From: Gammaproteobacteria bacterium | GTDB lineage: Bacteria > Pseudomonadota > Gammaproteobacteria > HTCC5015 | Length of the DNA stretch: 57,924 bases | Assembly: GCA_028284675.1 (NCBI GenBank) | Contig: JANQRI010000006.1 | Location: forward strand, 1 to 57,924 | Reading direction: 5' to 3' | Shown here: piece by piece, positions 9,267 through 18,762 of the stretch | How positions within the stretch are numbered: the first letter of the stretch is position 1 | Layout: every line of letters begins with the position of its first letter | Made by a program: the position numbers and the translations under genes | The notes under the pieces: model-generated | The model's input: only the letters and a program-made list of their open reading frames with translations | Database searches by the model: none | Told to the model about the DNA's origin: nothing

Positions 9267-10238
9267 TCAGCCGAATATGCAGACCCGGTTACGCCCCTGG
9301 GATTTGGCTTTGTAAACGGCTTTATCGGCAATCAAAATCAATTCGTCGACACCCGGGGTCTGCTTCTCATGGAATGACGCGACGCCGGCACTGATCGTTA
9401 CATGACTGTTGCAACCGGTCACCTTATCCTCAAAATGGTGTACTTCAACTTTGCTCCTGATTTTTTCGGCCACCAGCTGACAAATGTCCCGATTTGTTTC
9501 CGGCATAATCACGAAAAACTCCTCACCACCGTAGCGGGCAACAATATCGCTTTGCCGTAATGTATTAACCAACAGTCCGGCGATTTCTTTCAACACATGA
9601 TTCCCGAACTGGTGACCGAATTCATCATTCAGGTTTTTGAAGTGGTCGATATCGATAAACATAACCGACAACGGTCTTTGATAACGCTTCGATTTTTCGA
9701 CTTCCTGAGCCAATGCCTCTTTTAAATAACGATAATTCAGTAAACCGGTCAACTCATCCTTAATTGCCATTTCCCGCACTGCCTGATTCATCTGTACCAG
9801 TTTTTTATTACGCTGTGACAAGGCATCAACCAGCTGATTCCGTTCCATCAGCAATGCGGATTTTTCATAGGCTTTTTTAACGGTATTGGATATTACATCG
9901 AGACTTTGAAACGGCTTTTGAATAAAATCAAATGCACCACCCTTTAACGCGGTGACAGCCGAATCCATCGTCGCATGACTGGTCATAATAACGACCTGGG
10001 TTTCCTCCCAGTGGCGCTTTACACAAACCAGTAAATCGATGCCACTCATGCCGGGCATACGAATATCCGTCACAATAACCGGGAAGAATTTTTCTGCAAT
10101 CCGGGCCAGGGCTTCCTCGCCGGCATGCACTTTTTCGACCTCGAAACCATCACCTTCAAGCATTTCGGCGACGATCTCACAGATAGACGGATCATCGTCC
10201 ACCACTAATGCTGATTTTACAAACTTTTGTTCCGTCAT
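9267..10238 (-). CDS. Response regulator with GGDEF output (diguanylate cyclase)
   Basis: 323 residues. A receiver domain (about 8-125) has the acidic cluster DDD at 14-16, phospho-acceptor Asp58 in VTDIRMPG and the conserved Lys in QKPF. A short coiled linker leads to a GGDEF domain with an intact GGEEF active site, preceded by five residues and an RQSD inhibitory site that fits the RxxD pattern. It should therefore make c-di-GMP from two GTP under control of phosphorylation and be product-inhibited. No histidine kinase is adjacent, so the partner is elsewhere. It shares the minus strand with the giant genes but lies upstream of the conserved element at 9223, so separate transcription is likely. 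Confidence 0.93.
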   Translation of the reverse strand: MTEQKFVKSALVVDDDPSICEIVAEMLEGDGFEVEKVHAGEEALARIAEKFFPVIVTDIRMPGMSGIDLLVCVKRHWEETQVVIMTSHATMDSAVTALKGGAFDFIQKPFQSLDVISNTVKKAYEKSALLMERNQLVDALSQRNKKLVQMNQAVREMAIKDELTGLLNYRYLKEALAQEVEKSKRYQRPLSVMFIDIDHFKNLNDEFGHQFGNHVLKEIAGLLVNTLRQSDIVARYGGEEFFVIMPETNRDICQLVAEKIRSKVEVHHFEDKVTGCNSHVTISAGVASFHEKQTPGVDELILIADKAVYKAKSQGRNRVCIFG

Positions 10239-10636
10239 CCGGTTTTAACCTGTCTGCACGGGGGTTTTGCTAAATGACCCCAATATTCTTACTATTCAGT
10301 CATATATGTCAGTAAATCGGCTAATGAATCTAAACATTTAGGGCCAAAACCGCAGTCCTGGAGCTACTTCACACTAGCGGTAGCTCGCTATGTTTCTTCA
10401 TGCACAAACTATACCCATTCCAAACCTGGCAGGAAAATAATCGGAAAAACTCATTGCTGTTTCCAATTGAGCCGGGCCAAAAGGATTTTAGCTATTTTCT
10501 CGGGAGCACTGCATCTGTGGGCACCGGCCCGCCAGTATCCGCACAGGTGAAGGATTTATATCTTCAGGCAATTAAGGAAAGATATGAGGGTGACAACATC
10601 CACGGCCTGTTCAAAATTTACCCATAGCGCGATTGC
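10239..10636. other. Intergenic region with a doubtful small reading frame
   Basis: 398 bases between the diguanylate cyclase and the DHH phosphoesterase. A plus-strand frame of 75 codons (10400-10627) is present. Its product has a normal composition but no recognised domain, no Shine-Dalgarno and no conserved neighbour on its strand. It could be a gene fragment or chance. No terminator or RNA gene was recognised. Confidence 0.35.
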
Positions 10637-11572
10637 TTAACCGTTCGCAACGATTTTTTCGGTAATCTCATTTAAAGTCGTTTCCCACTCTTCATTGGCA
10701 ACCTGACAGGTTCCGGCATTGCGATGCCCACCGCCACTGTACTCCAGACACAGCTCACCGATGTTGGTGTTATGGCTGCGGTTAACAATTGAACCGCCAA
10801 TTGCAAAGACCGTGTTCTGTTTTTTCAGTCCCCAGATAACATGAATGGATATATTGCAATCAGGAAACAATGCATAGATCATAAAACGGTTACCGGCATA
10901 GATAACTTCTTCTTCACGGAGATCCAATACAATCAAATTATCAAATACTGTTGAACACCTTTTAAGTTGCTCTTCAAATAGTTCCGTATGCTTCATATAC
11001 AAATCAACCCGTTCTTTCACATCCGGCAACATCAGTATTTCATCAATACTCAGATCACGACAACAATCGATCAATTTCATCATCAATTGATAATTGGAGA
11101 TCGTAAAGTCATGGAACCGCCCAAGCCCGGTACGTGGGTCCATCAGAAAATTCAGCAACACCCAACCGGTTGGGTTTAAGATTTCGTCCCGGGTAAACTG
11201 TGCAGAGTCGGCTTTGTCGACTGCAGCCATCATCTCCAGCGAGACTTTCGGAAATTTATCCGCTCCGCCAAAATAATTATAAACAACGCGCGCTGCTGAC
11301 GGCGCATCCGCATCGATAATATGATTATCAGGCACCTGCCCGCCACTGCGCATTTCTTCGGACGAATGATGGTCAAAACACAGATAACAGCCTTCGACAT
11401 ACGGCAGGTTTGTGGTTATATCCCGCTCGCTGATTTCGACCAGACCATCCTGCATATCTTTCGGGTGCACGAACAGTATGTCGTCCACCATATTCAGCTC
11501 TTTGAGTAAAACCGCACAGACCAGACCGTCAAAATCACTGCGTGTCACCAGTCTATATTTTCCATCAACCAT
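10637..11572 (-). CDS. DHH-family phosphoesterase
   Basis: 311 residues from the ATG at 11572; a TTG three bases earlier is possible, but a GAGGG lies at good distance from the ATG. The N-terminal DHH domain has SDFDGLV (metal site), FDHH (the family signature) and DADAPSAARV. The C-terminal DHHA1-like part ends with YSGGGHRNAG, the nucleotide/phosphate-binding glycine motif. The family includes exopolyphosphatases, NrnA-type nanoRNases and cyclic-dinucleotide phosphodiesterases. The length fits a small stand-alone NrnA-like or pyrophosphatase-like enzyme, but the substrate cannot be read from sequence. Given several c-di-GMP genes nearby, a role in clearing linear dinucleotides is possible but only an inference. 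Confidence 0.85.
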   Translation of the reverse strand: MVDGKYRLVTRSDFDGLVCAVLLKELNMVDDILFVHPKDMQDGLVEISERDITTNLPYVEGCYLCFDHHSSEEMRSGGQVPDNHIIDADAPSAARVVYNYFGGADKFPKVSLEMMAAVDKADSAQFTRDEILNPTGWVLLNFLMDPRTGLGRFHDFTISNYQLMMKLIDCCRDLSIDEILMLPDVKERVDLYMKHTELFEEQLKRCSTVFDNLIVLDLREEEVIYAGNRFMIYALFPDCNISIHVIWGLKKQNTVFAIGGSIVNRSHNTNIGELCLEYSGGGHRNAGTCQVANEEWETTLNEITEKIVANG

Positions 11573-11727
11573 CAATATATGCCCTCTTCCATGATACGTT
11601 CTATACTGGTTCTATATATGCTCCAATATAACCGGAAGCCGCCGAGCCAGCCCTATCCGGCTTAGCGGACATTTCCAAAATTCCTTGAATCGGTATATTG
11701 CAGAGTTGTAGCGATACCACGGAAGCG

Positions 11728-11810
11728 CTTAAGGGCACCTCTAAAATTTAGATTTTTTTACCAGGTAGACGCCGGCGGACAAAAAGACTATTTTTAGAGA
11801 TGCCTTTAAG
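11728..11810. mobile_element. MITE-like inverted repeat next to the dUTPase gene
   Basis: Imperfect inverted repeat of ~30 bases per arm (11728-11757 against 11781-11810), 23 of 30 positions matching by hand, around a G+C-rich centre. The inner termini read GGGCACCTCTAAAA and AGGCATCTCTAAAA, and TTAA flanks both ends as a possible target duplication. It has no coding capacity. The pattern fits a small non-autonomous element; as RNA it would also fold into a strong hairpin and might end transcription of the dUTPase gene, whose stop codon lies in the right flank. Confidence 0.5.
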
Positions 11811-12465
11811 TAATAAGGCTTTGATAGCGTTTTGCCAGATGCTCGTAAAGACTTTGCCTGAAATCAACACTCGCCGCATCCAGTGCAGACATAATCTCCA
11901 CCAGGTGTTCATTGTCTTCACGGCCACTCCAGACTTTTATATAACTGCCTTCTTTATAACCATGATCCTGACGGAAGAAATTTAATACATTTTTACCGAC
12001 ATACTGTCGGTACATTTCATTCCAGTCCATATCACAATCATGCATCAGCCCGGTAAAAAGCGGCAGCGAAATCCGCCTGGATACCGACAACCCGACAAGC
12101 AGCTCCAGTTTAGCAAGCAAGTCCAACTCGCTGAGAATATAGCTTTTGGAATCAAACTCTATCTTGTCACTTTCATCTGACCCGGTCAGCCACGCAACAG
12201 CCGATGGCAAATCACCACGGGTATCAATCAATATTGCAGACAACGTAAAATGCCAGATATCCACCAACTCCATACGCAGTTGTTCAAGATCCCGGTCCTG
12301 CTTCTTCCACCATTTCCAACCATGATGCTCTATTGCTTCGGTGCCCTCAACCACTACCGCCCGCAGATACGGATAACCCGCCTGTAACCACTGAGGGTTT
12401 ACCCGGGCGTTCATTTGCGCCTGCAGCTCAAGCATGGTCTTTGCCTGTATTTCAGTCAGCAACAT
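11806..12465 (-). CDS. dUTP diphosphatase, all-alpha dimeric type (dUTPase_2 family)
   Basis: 219 residues from the ATG at 12465, chosen because AGG lies 7-8 bases upstream and the longer frame overlaps the previous gene. It hydrolyses dUTP to dUMP and PPi, keeping uracil out of DNA and supplying thymidylate synthesis. Signature segments are HGWKWWKK, ELVDIWHF (Glu and Asp metal ligands), and a C-terminal NVLNFFRQDHGYK followed by KVWSGREDN, as in the Campylobacter/trypanosomatid type, unrelated to the trimeric Dut. The stop codon coincides with the flank of the inverted repeat at 11728-11810, so the last few residues may have been set by that insertion. An Ung gene lies elsewhere in this window (25778). 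Confidence 0.85.
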   Translation of the reverse strand: MLLTEIQAKTMLELQAQMNARVNPQWLQAGYPYLRAVVVEGTEAIEHHGWKWWKKQDRDLEQLRMELVDIWHFTLSAILIDTRGDLPSAVAWLTGSDESDKIEFDSKSYILSELDLLAKLELLVGLSVSRRISLPLFTGLMHDCDMDWNEMYRQYVGKNVLNFFRQDHGYKEGSYIKVWSGREDNEHLVEIMSALDAASVDFRQSLYEHLAKRYQSLIT

Positions 12466-12484
12466 ATATAACCTATTTCTAAAT

Positions 12485-12895
12485 TCAGCATCCGGCACCG
12501 CCGCGCTGTGCAGCAAATGCGGTACCACCGATATTAACGCGCCCATTGTTTTGCAGATACACCGGAAACGTGCCCTGCTCACCGGCATCGGTACGATACA
12601 TTAAAAAAACCTGGCTGCCCTGTGCGGAAATCTGCCAGCGCCCATTGATGCGGTTATTGGACGCACCGCCGGCAGTACCAGGCACCGACCAGCTGCCTTC
12701 TTTATAATAGCTGTAGCGCCCATCCCGGCAAAAATCGATAACCGTTAATGTGCTGTTGGAACTGATCACTGAACCGGAATAGGAAGTCAAGCGGGTACCT
12801 GCAAGCCCTTGTTGCCACTGTTCTACCAGCGATTGGGCACTGACTGAAACAGGCATTATCAATAGCAGGCAAAAGACATTGATAAAAAAGCGCAT
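12485..12895 (-). CDS. Small secreted protein of unknown function
   Basis: 136 residues from the ATG at 12895 (AGGGTGG just upstream); the frame extends 14 codons further but that start is poorer. Residues 1-20 are a clear Sec signal peptide (MRFF, hydrophobic core, VSA cleavage). The mature part is a compact ~115-residue domain rich in Gly, Ser and Asn with CRDGRYSYY, a GRWQIS segment and two Cys (one near the C-terminus) that could form a disulfide. I do not recognise a named family. It lies 19 bases upstream of the dUTPase start on the same strand, so the two may be co-transcribed. Confidence 0.7.
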   Translation of the reverse strand: MRFFINVFCLLLIMPVSVSAQSLVEQWQQGLAGTRLTSYSGSVISSNSTLTVIDFCRDGRYSYYKEGSWSVPGTAGGASNNRINGRWQISAQGSQVFLMYRTDAGEQGTFPVYLQNNGRVNIGGTAFAAQRGGAGC

Positions 12896-12966
12896 GGCCA
12901 CCCTATTATCACTTCGGCTGTAAACTACCGGCCGCAATCACGCGACCGGCTGACACCCGATATTGA

Positions 12967-15048
12967 TTATGCCGCGTTCCGTGCCTGTGCTTCCTTGATA
13001 ACCTCGTCTGCGACATTCTTCGGACAAGGCAAATAGTGCGAAAACTCCATTGAAAACTGACCGCGACCGGATGTCATCGTACGCAAGTCACCGATATAAC
13101 CGAACATTTCTGCCAACGGCACTTCACCTTTGATATGCACACCGGTCACACCGGCTTCCTGTGATTTGATCATACCGCGACGACGGTTTAAGTCACCAAT
13201 CACATCACCGACATGGTCATCCGGCGTGTACACATCAACGCGCATAATCGGCTCCAGCAATTGCGGTCCCGCTTTTGGCATTGATGCGCGATAGGCCGCT
13301 TTTGCAGCCAGTTCGAACGCGACTGCGGAAGAGTCCACCGCGTGAAACGCACCGTCATGCAAAGTCACTTTAACATCCACGCATGGAAACCCGGCCAACA
13401 CGCCATTATCCATACAGTCTTTAAACCCTTTATCAATTGCCGGCCAAAACTCCCGCGGCACATTACCACCGGTTACTTTGGATTCAAACTGATAACCGCT
13501 GCCTGACTCACCCGGCTCGATGTAATAATCGATTTTGCCGAACTGCCCCGCACCACCGGTTTGCTTTTTATGCGTGTACGTATCTTCAATACGTTGGGTT
13601 ATGGTTTCACGATACGCCACCTGCGGCTTGCCGGCTTCAACATCCACACCATGAGTACGCTTAAGGATGTCAATTTTAATATCCAGATGCAGCTCACCCA
13701 TACCTTTTAATATGGTTTCACCGCTGTCCTCATCGGTTTCAACGCGGAAAGACGGGTCCTCTGCAATCATTTTACCGAGCGCCACACCCAGTTTCTCAGA
13801 CGCACTCTTGTCTTTGGGTGCAACTGCCATTGAGATCACAGGATCCGGGAACACCATCGGCTCCAGCGTGGCCGGTGCTTTCGGGTCACACAAAGTATGC
13901 CCGGTCTGCACATTTTTCATACCAAGAATTGCAACGATATCACCGGCCTGTGCTGAATTTAACTCCTGACGGGAATCGGCATGCATCTCCACAATCCGGC
14001 CAATCCTCTCGGTCTTACCGGTATAAGTGTTCAATACATTAGTGCCCTTCTCCAGCTTGCCCGAATAAATACGAATAAACGTGAGCGCACCATAGCGGTC
14101 ATCCATAATTTTAAATGCCAATGCGCGTAACGGTTTATTGGGGTCAACCACCGCCAATTCGCCGGTCTCATTACCTTCCAAATCCACTTCCGGCTGTGGT
14201 TTGACCTCGGTCGGATCAGGCAGGTAATCAATCACCGCATCCAGCACCAGCTGCACACCTTTATTTTTAAACGCTGAACCGCAATAGGTCGGGAAAAAAT
14301 CCAGTTCGATTGTGCCTTTGCGAATACACTGTTTTATTGTGTCGACATCCGGCTCTTCGCCTTCGAGATATTTCTCCATCGCATCATCATCATGTTCCAA
14401 TGCGGTTTCGATCAGCTCTTCCCGGTATTTTTCGACATCATCCACCATATCTGCCGGCACGTCTTCAAGCTTGTATTTCATCGGATCATCCGAGCCATCC
14501 CAAACCCAGGCTTTACGGGTGAGCAGATCAACCATACCGACAAAATTGTCTTCGGTACCAATCGGCAACACCATCACCAGCGGTTTCGCACCCAATACTT
14601 TCTTGATCTGGTCAACAACCCGGTAAAAATCAGCGCCGATACGGTCAAGCTTGTTTACAAAAATAATACGCGCAACTTCGGAATCATTTGCATAGCGCCA
14701 GTTGGTTTCGGACTGCGGCTCAACCCCGCCGGAACCGCAAAATACGCCAACACCACCGTCCAGCACTTTCAGAGAACGGTAAACCTCGATGGTGAAATCA
14801 ACGTGCCCCGGAGTGTCGATAATATTAAAACGATGATCATTCCACATACAGCTGGTCGCGGCGGACTGAATCGTGATGCCCCGCTCCCGCTCCTGATCCA
14901 TAAAATCCGTGGTGGCTTCGCCGTCATGCACCTCACCAATCCGGTGAATTTTGCCGGTTAGGCTCAAAATACGCTCTGTGGTGGTTGTTTTACCTGCGTC
15001 CACGTGTGCAAAAATGCCGATATTTCTATATTTGGATAAATCTGCCAT
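12967..15048 (-). CDS. fusA2: Elongation factor G, FusA2-type paralogue
   Basis: 693 residues, the full length of EF-G. GTPase motifs: AHVDAGKTTTTER (P-loop), DTPGHVDF, NKLDR. Domains II-V follow, ending in the usual domain V GQFSMEFSHY segment. The start MADLSKYRNIGIFAHVDAG and CGSGGVEPQSETNWRYAN are typical of the second EF-G of Vibrio and Shewanella, not of the str-operon FusA (which would sit beside rpsL, rpsG and tufA). Family roles are translocation and ribosome recycling; the role of this subtype is not settled. It stands alone: downstream are a secreted protein and dUTPase, upstream the convergent-facing metR. Confidence 0.93.
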   Translation of the reverse strand: MADLSKYRNIGIFAHVDAGKTTTTERILSLTGKIHRIGEVHDGEATTDFMDQERERGITIQSAATSCMWNDHRFNIIDTPGHVDFTIEVYRSLKVLDGGVGVFCGSGGVEPQSETNWRYANDSEVARIIFVNKLDRIGADFYRVVDQIKKVLGAKPLVMVLPIGTEDNFVGMVDLLTRKAWVWDGSDDPMKYKLEDVPADMVDDVEKYREELIETALEHDDDAMEKYLEGEEPDVDTIKQCIRKGTIELDFFPTYCGSAFKNKGVQLVLDAVIDYLPDPTEVKPQPEVDLEGNETGELAVVDPNKPLRALAFKIMDDRYGALTFIRIYSGKLEKGTNVLNTYTGKTERIGRIVEMHADSRQELNSAQAGDIVAILGMKNVQTGHTLCDPKAPATLEPMVFPDPVISMAVAPKDKSASEKLGVALGKMIAEDPSFRVETDEDSGETILKGMGELHLDIKIDILKRTHGVDVEAGKPQVAYRETITQRIEDTYTHKKQTGGAGQFGKIDYYIEPGESGSGYQFESKVTGGNVPREFWPAIDKGFKDCMDNGVLAGFPCVDVKVTLHDGAFHAVDSSAVAFELAAKAAYRASMPKAGPQLLEPIMRVDVYTPDDHVGDVIGDLNRRRGMIKSQEAGVTGVHIKGEVPLAEMFGYIGDLRTMTSGRGQFSMEFSHYLPCPKNVADEVIKEAQARNAA

Positions 15049-15232
15049 GTCTATACTCTGTAAAAATAGGTCTAAAACTTACGGGGCTTGAATGTCCGTA
15101 CCCAGAATGTGCTTACTGATTATCGCGCGGAGGATACTATAAATAGAGGGCTAAAGCTAAAAAGATTGCCGCCTTTACCCCGACGATGAAACCCGGAATC
15201 CTGCTGATCCGACCACATTATAAAGGTATGGT

Positions 15233-16114
15233 TCAGGCCGGCGCACCGAGCCGGCAAAAATCCTCTAAATAACTGACTTTTTGGTCTGCCTCCCTGAGCA
15301 CCAGATACAGGGTTTTATTGATGCCACGATGACCAAGTCTGAGGCTTTTCAGTGGGTAATCCACGCTATATTTGCGAAATAACCAGTCCGGCAACGTACA
15401 GACCCCTCTTCCGGCAACCACCAGCTCCAGCATAATCTCAATCGCCTCGGTATGCAGTTGCGCAGCCGGCTCAATCCCGGCCGGTGACAAAAACTGTGAG
15501 AATATATCCAGCCTTTCGCGCGCGACCGGAAACGTAATAATCGACTGGTCATGTAAATCATCCGGTCTGAGTATCCTCCTGCGCAACAGCGGATGTTTGT
15601 TATGCACAATCAGTCGCGTCTCGTACTCCAGCACCGGCACATGTACAAACGAGTGATCACTAGAAGGATCACTGGTGATTAATACATCAACATTATACGC
15701 CGCCAATGCAGCATAACCGTCGAACCGAAACCGTTGCAATACATCCAGATCGACATCCGGCCAGCGTTGCAGAAAAGGGCGAATCACGCCCAGCAACCAC
15801 TCATAACACGGGTGACATTCCATTCCGATACGCAACCGGCCGCGTTTGCCCGCACCATAGGCACTGAGCATCTGTTCCGCCTCTTCAAGCTGCGGCAACA
15901 AACGGCGACTCAGGTCAAGCAGGTAACTGCCGGCCTGGGTCAGCTGTAGATTTCTGCCTTTGCGCTGCCAGATTTTGCAATGGTAGCGCTCCTCCAGCTT
16001 TTTCATCGCATGCGATAACGCCGGTTGCGTCAGGTGCAGTGCATCTGCAGCACCCGCCAGCGTGCTGTGCCGCTCCAACGCATCAATGATGCGCAAATGA
16101 GATCTTTCTAACAT
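15233..16114 (-). CDS. metR: LysR-family regulator MetR
   Basis: 293 residues. An N-terminal winged helix (residues 1-65: LERSHLRIIDALERHSTL, LTQPALSHAMKKLEE) is followed by a LysR effector domain with RIGMECHPCYEWL and DVLITSDP, both typical of MetR, which senses homocysteine. It is divergent from metE with a 98-base shared control region, the classic arrangement, so it should activate metE and repress itself. Length and start are standard. Confidence 0.93.
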   Translation of the reverse strand: MLERSHLRIIDALERHSTLAGAADALHLTQPALSHAMKKLEERYHCKIWQRKGRNLQLTQAGSYLLDLSRRLLPQLEEAEQMLSAYGAGKRGRLRIGMECHPCYEWLLGVIRPFLQRWPDVDLDVLQRFRFDGYAALAAYNVDVLITSDPSSDHSFVHVPVLEYETRLIVHNKHPLLRRRILRPDDLHDQSIITFPVARERLDIFSQFLSPAGIEPAAQLHTEAIEIMLELVVAGRGVCTLPDWLFRKYSVDYPLKSLRLGHRGINKTLYLVLREADQKVSYLEDFCRLGAPA

Positions 16115-16212
16115 GAATAAAATTTATCAATATCTAAAAAATCATCATTTTTACTCATCATTTTGCTGATGTAAAGTGATCCTCCAATCAGGCAAATTGA
16201 TGGAACTGCAAT
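16115..16212. promoter_or_regulatory. metR-metE divergent control region
   Basis: 98 A+T-rich bases between the two start codons. An imperfect dyad TGAATAAAATTTATCA begins just after the metR start (16114 outward). It resembles but does not equal the MetR box TGAA-N5-TTCA. A GGA precedes the metE ATG. The real operator cannot be fixed from this sequence alone. Confidence 0.5.
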
Positions 16213-18498
16213 ATGGCGACGATACATAACTTAGGCTTTCCCCGAATCGGCAAACAACGTGAACTCAAAACCACTGTAGAGCAATTCTGGGCCAACAAAA
16301 TATCAATCGATGAGCTGACCGAAAGGTCCGCAAAACTACAGCACACACTGCTGTCGCTACAGAATCAATCCGGGCTGGACTGGATTCCGGTCGGTGACTT
16401 TTCGCTTTATGACCATGTGCTGGACACCAGTTTCTTACTCGGCAATATCCCGCCCCGCTTTCTGACTGACATTGAGCAGCGGCAGGATCAATATTTCCGG
16501 GTTGCCCGTGGCCGCTGCAGACAGGCTGCGCCGGCACAGGCCGGCGAGATGACCAAGTGGTTTGATACCAACTACCATTACATCGTACCGGAGTTCTCCG
16601 CAAACACCCGTTTCTCATTACATCCGGAAACATTGCTGGAGCAAATCAGAACCGCAAAATCCGCAGGCATTCCTTTCAAACCGGTACTGCTCGGCCCATT
16701 AAGCTATCTATGGCTGGGTAAAAGTCATCACTTTAACAAGCTCGAGTTATTGGAACAGCTGATTCCGATTTACAGTCAGCTGTTCGGCCGACTGGAAGCC
16801 GCCGGCGCCGACTGGATACAGCTGGATGAACCGATTCTCGCGTTGGATCTGGACAAGCACTGGCAACAGGCATTCCGACAAACTTATACCGCATTGGGAT
16901 ACGGCCGCCTGAAAATACTGTTAACCACATATTTTGGCCCATTACAGGAAAACCTTGATGTTATTCGTGATCTCCCGGTACATGGCCTGCATTTCGATGC
17001 CATCAGAGCCGGAACAGAAACCGATATCATTATAGATACATTAGACACATCTCAGGTTGTGTCGGTCGGTATTATCGACGGTCGCAATATCTGGCAGGCT
17101 GATCTCAACGGCCTGCTGGACCGGGTCGAGCCGTTGTATCAACATCTGGGCGAACGCCTGTGGCTTGCGCCGTCCTGTTCACTGCTGCATATACCACTGA
17201 CACTGGAAAGCGAAACCCACTTAAACCCGGAATTAAAATCCTGGCTTGCATTCGCACAGCAAAAACTCGAATCATTGCATACGATTAAGCAGGCGTTGAC
17301 CCGGGGGCGCAGCGCAGTGGAAACCGACCTGGCTGAAAATCGTCATGCCATTAAAAGCCGCGGCTTATCCACGGAAGTCAACAACAAAGCGGTCAAAGAA
17401 AAACTGGAAACCATTACACCGGGCTTGCTGCAAAGAAACAGCCCCTATTCCGAACGGGCAAAGCAACAAAAGACCGGGCTTAAACTGCCGTTATTTCCGA
17501 CCACAACGATCGGCTCATTCCCACAAACCCCGGATATCCGCAAAGCCCGCAAGCGATACCGCGACGGTAACAGCTCACTGGCTGAATATCATCTGGAGCT
17601 GGAAAATCAGATTCGTATCGCGATTGCCGAACAACAGGCCTGCGGTCTGGATGTGCTGGTACACGGTGAAGTCGAACGCAATGATATGGTTGAATATTTC
17701 GGTGAACTGCTCACCGGTTTTGCATTAACCGAGCATGGCTGGGTGCAGTCCTACGGCAGCCGTTGTGTAAAACCACCGATTATCTACGGTGATGTTTCGC
17801 GGCCCAATGCAATGACGGTATCCTGGAGTCGGTACGCTCAATCGCTGACCGACAAACCGGTTAAAGGTATACTGACTGGTCCGGTCACGATGCTGCAATG
17901 GTCTTTTGTACGCGACGACCAGCCGCGCGATATCACCACACAACAAATCGCGCTGGCCTTACGTGAGGAAGTAAACGCACTTGAATCCGCCGGCATCCCG
18001 ATTATCCAGGTCGATGAACCGGCATTGCGCGAAGGCCTGCCGTTGAGAAAGCGTGAGCGAAACGAATATCTGAACTGGGCGGTTAACTGCTTCAAACTCT
18101 GCACTTCCGGCGTCAATGATGCCACACAGATTCATACCCATATGTGTTACTCAAAATTCAACGATATTATGGAATCGATCGCCGCCCTGGATGCCGATGT
18201 GATTACGATTGAAACCTCACGTTCAAATATGAAACTGCTGGATGCGTTCGACGCATTCAGCTACCCGAATGAAATCGGCCCGGGGGTTTACGATATACAC
18301 AGCCCGAACACACCGAACAGTGCCGACATCGTAAAGCTGATTGGGAAAGCCGCCCAAAAAATTCCGCCCGAACGTCTCTGGATCAATCCGGATTGCGGGT
18401 TGAAAACCCGCAGCTGGGAGGAAGTGCGTCCGGCTTTGCAAAACATGATTCACGCTGCGCAAATCCTGCGTGCCGAACATACCAGGCGCGGCGTATAA
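16213..18498 (+). CDS. metE: Cobalamin-independent methionine synthase MetE
   Basis: 761 residues, full length. It transfers the methyl group of 5-methyltetrahydropteroyl-tri-L-glutamate to homocysteine in the cytoplasm. The start NLGFPRIGKQRELK is the conserved N-terminus. The C-terminal catalytic barrel shows TTTIGSFPQT, LVHGEVERNDMVEYFGE, GPVTMLQWSF, QVDEPALREGLPLR, and the zinc ligands in IHTHMCYSKF and NPDCGLKTR. It is controlled by divergent metR. Transcription converges with the nucleotide cyclase gene downstream. Confidence 0.97.
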   Translation: MATIHNLGFPRIGKQRELKTTVEQFWANKISIDELTERSAKLQHTLLSLQNQSGLDWIPVGDFSLYDHVLDTSFLLGNIPPRFLTDIEQRQDQYFRVARGRCRQAAPAQAGEMTKWFDTNYHYIVPEFSANTRFSLHPETLLEQIRTAKSAGIPFKPVLLGPLSYLWLGKSHHFNKLELLEQLIPIYSQLFGRLEAAGADWIQLDEPILALDLDKHWQQAFRQTYTALGYGRLKILLTTYFGPLQENLDVIRDLPVHGLHFDAIRAGTETDIIIDTLDTSQVVSVGIIDGRNIWQADLNGLLDRVEPLYQHLGERLWLAPSCSLLHIPLTLESETHLNPELKSWLAFAQQKLESLHTIKQALTRGRSAVETDLAENRHAIKSRGLSTEVNNKAVKEKLETITPGLLQRNSPYSERAKQQKTGLKLPLFPTTTIGSFPQTPDIRKARKRYRDGNSSLAEYHLELENQIRIAIAEQQACGLDVLVHGEVERNDMVEYFGELLTGFALTEHGWVQSYGSRCVKPPIIYGDVSRPNAMTVSWSRYAQSLTDKPVKGILTGPVTMLQWSFVRDDQPRDITTQQIALALREEVNALESAGIPIIQVDEPALREGLPLRKRERNEYLNWAVNCFKLCTSGVNDATQIHTHMCYSKFNDIMESIAALDADVITIETSRSNMKLLDAFDAFSYPNEIGPGVYDIHSPNTPNSADIVKLIGKAAQKIPPERLWINPDCGLKTRSWEEVRPALQNMIHAAQILRAEHTRRGV

Positions 18499-18762
18499 AC
18501 GCTGCGCCTGCACTCCGGGCAGACACCCTATAACTTTAGACATATCATCCAGGCAATTAAAACTATAGTACGTGGGTTCGCGCTGACAGACGAGCCGCTA
18601 CACCTGAGTGAACGGCTTGCGATTCAAGATCTGAAGCAGGCATTAACCAACTACCGCCAAAATAGTGACAAAGCCAGCTTGAGCTATTTAAAAAACGCGG
18701 TATTTTTCTTTAAAGCAACAACGAGTCTGAAAGAAGTTAGCAGCCTTGACTAAACTATCGGA
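18499..18762. other. Convergent intergenic region with an in-frame open stretch after metE
   Basis: The metE frame stays open for 84 codons after its TAA, to a TAA at about 18753. The translation looks protein-like (LSERLAIQDLKQALTN) but has no ATG, GTG or TTG start at its head. It could be a decayed gene or chance. No strong terminator was seen. Confidence 0.3.

Noticed and set aside
10400..10627. 75-codon plus-strand frame
   Set aside because: No ribosome site, no family and no neighbour support; mentioned only within the intergenic entry.
14392..14961. 189-codon plus-strand frame inside fusA2
   Set aside because: Antisense of a clear EF-G gene; no domain and no ribosome site.
16100..16135. 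Exact MetR box
   Set aside because: Only an imperfect dyad is present; the TGAA-N5-TTCA form is not matched.
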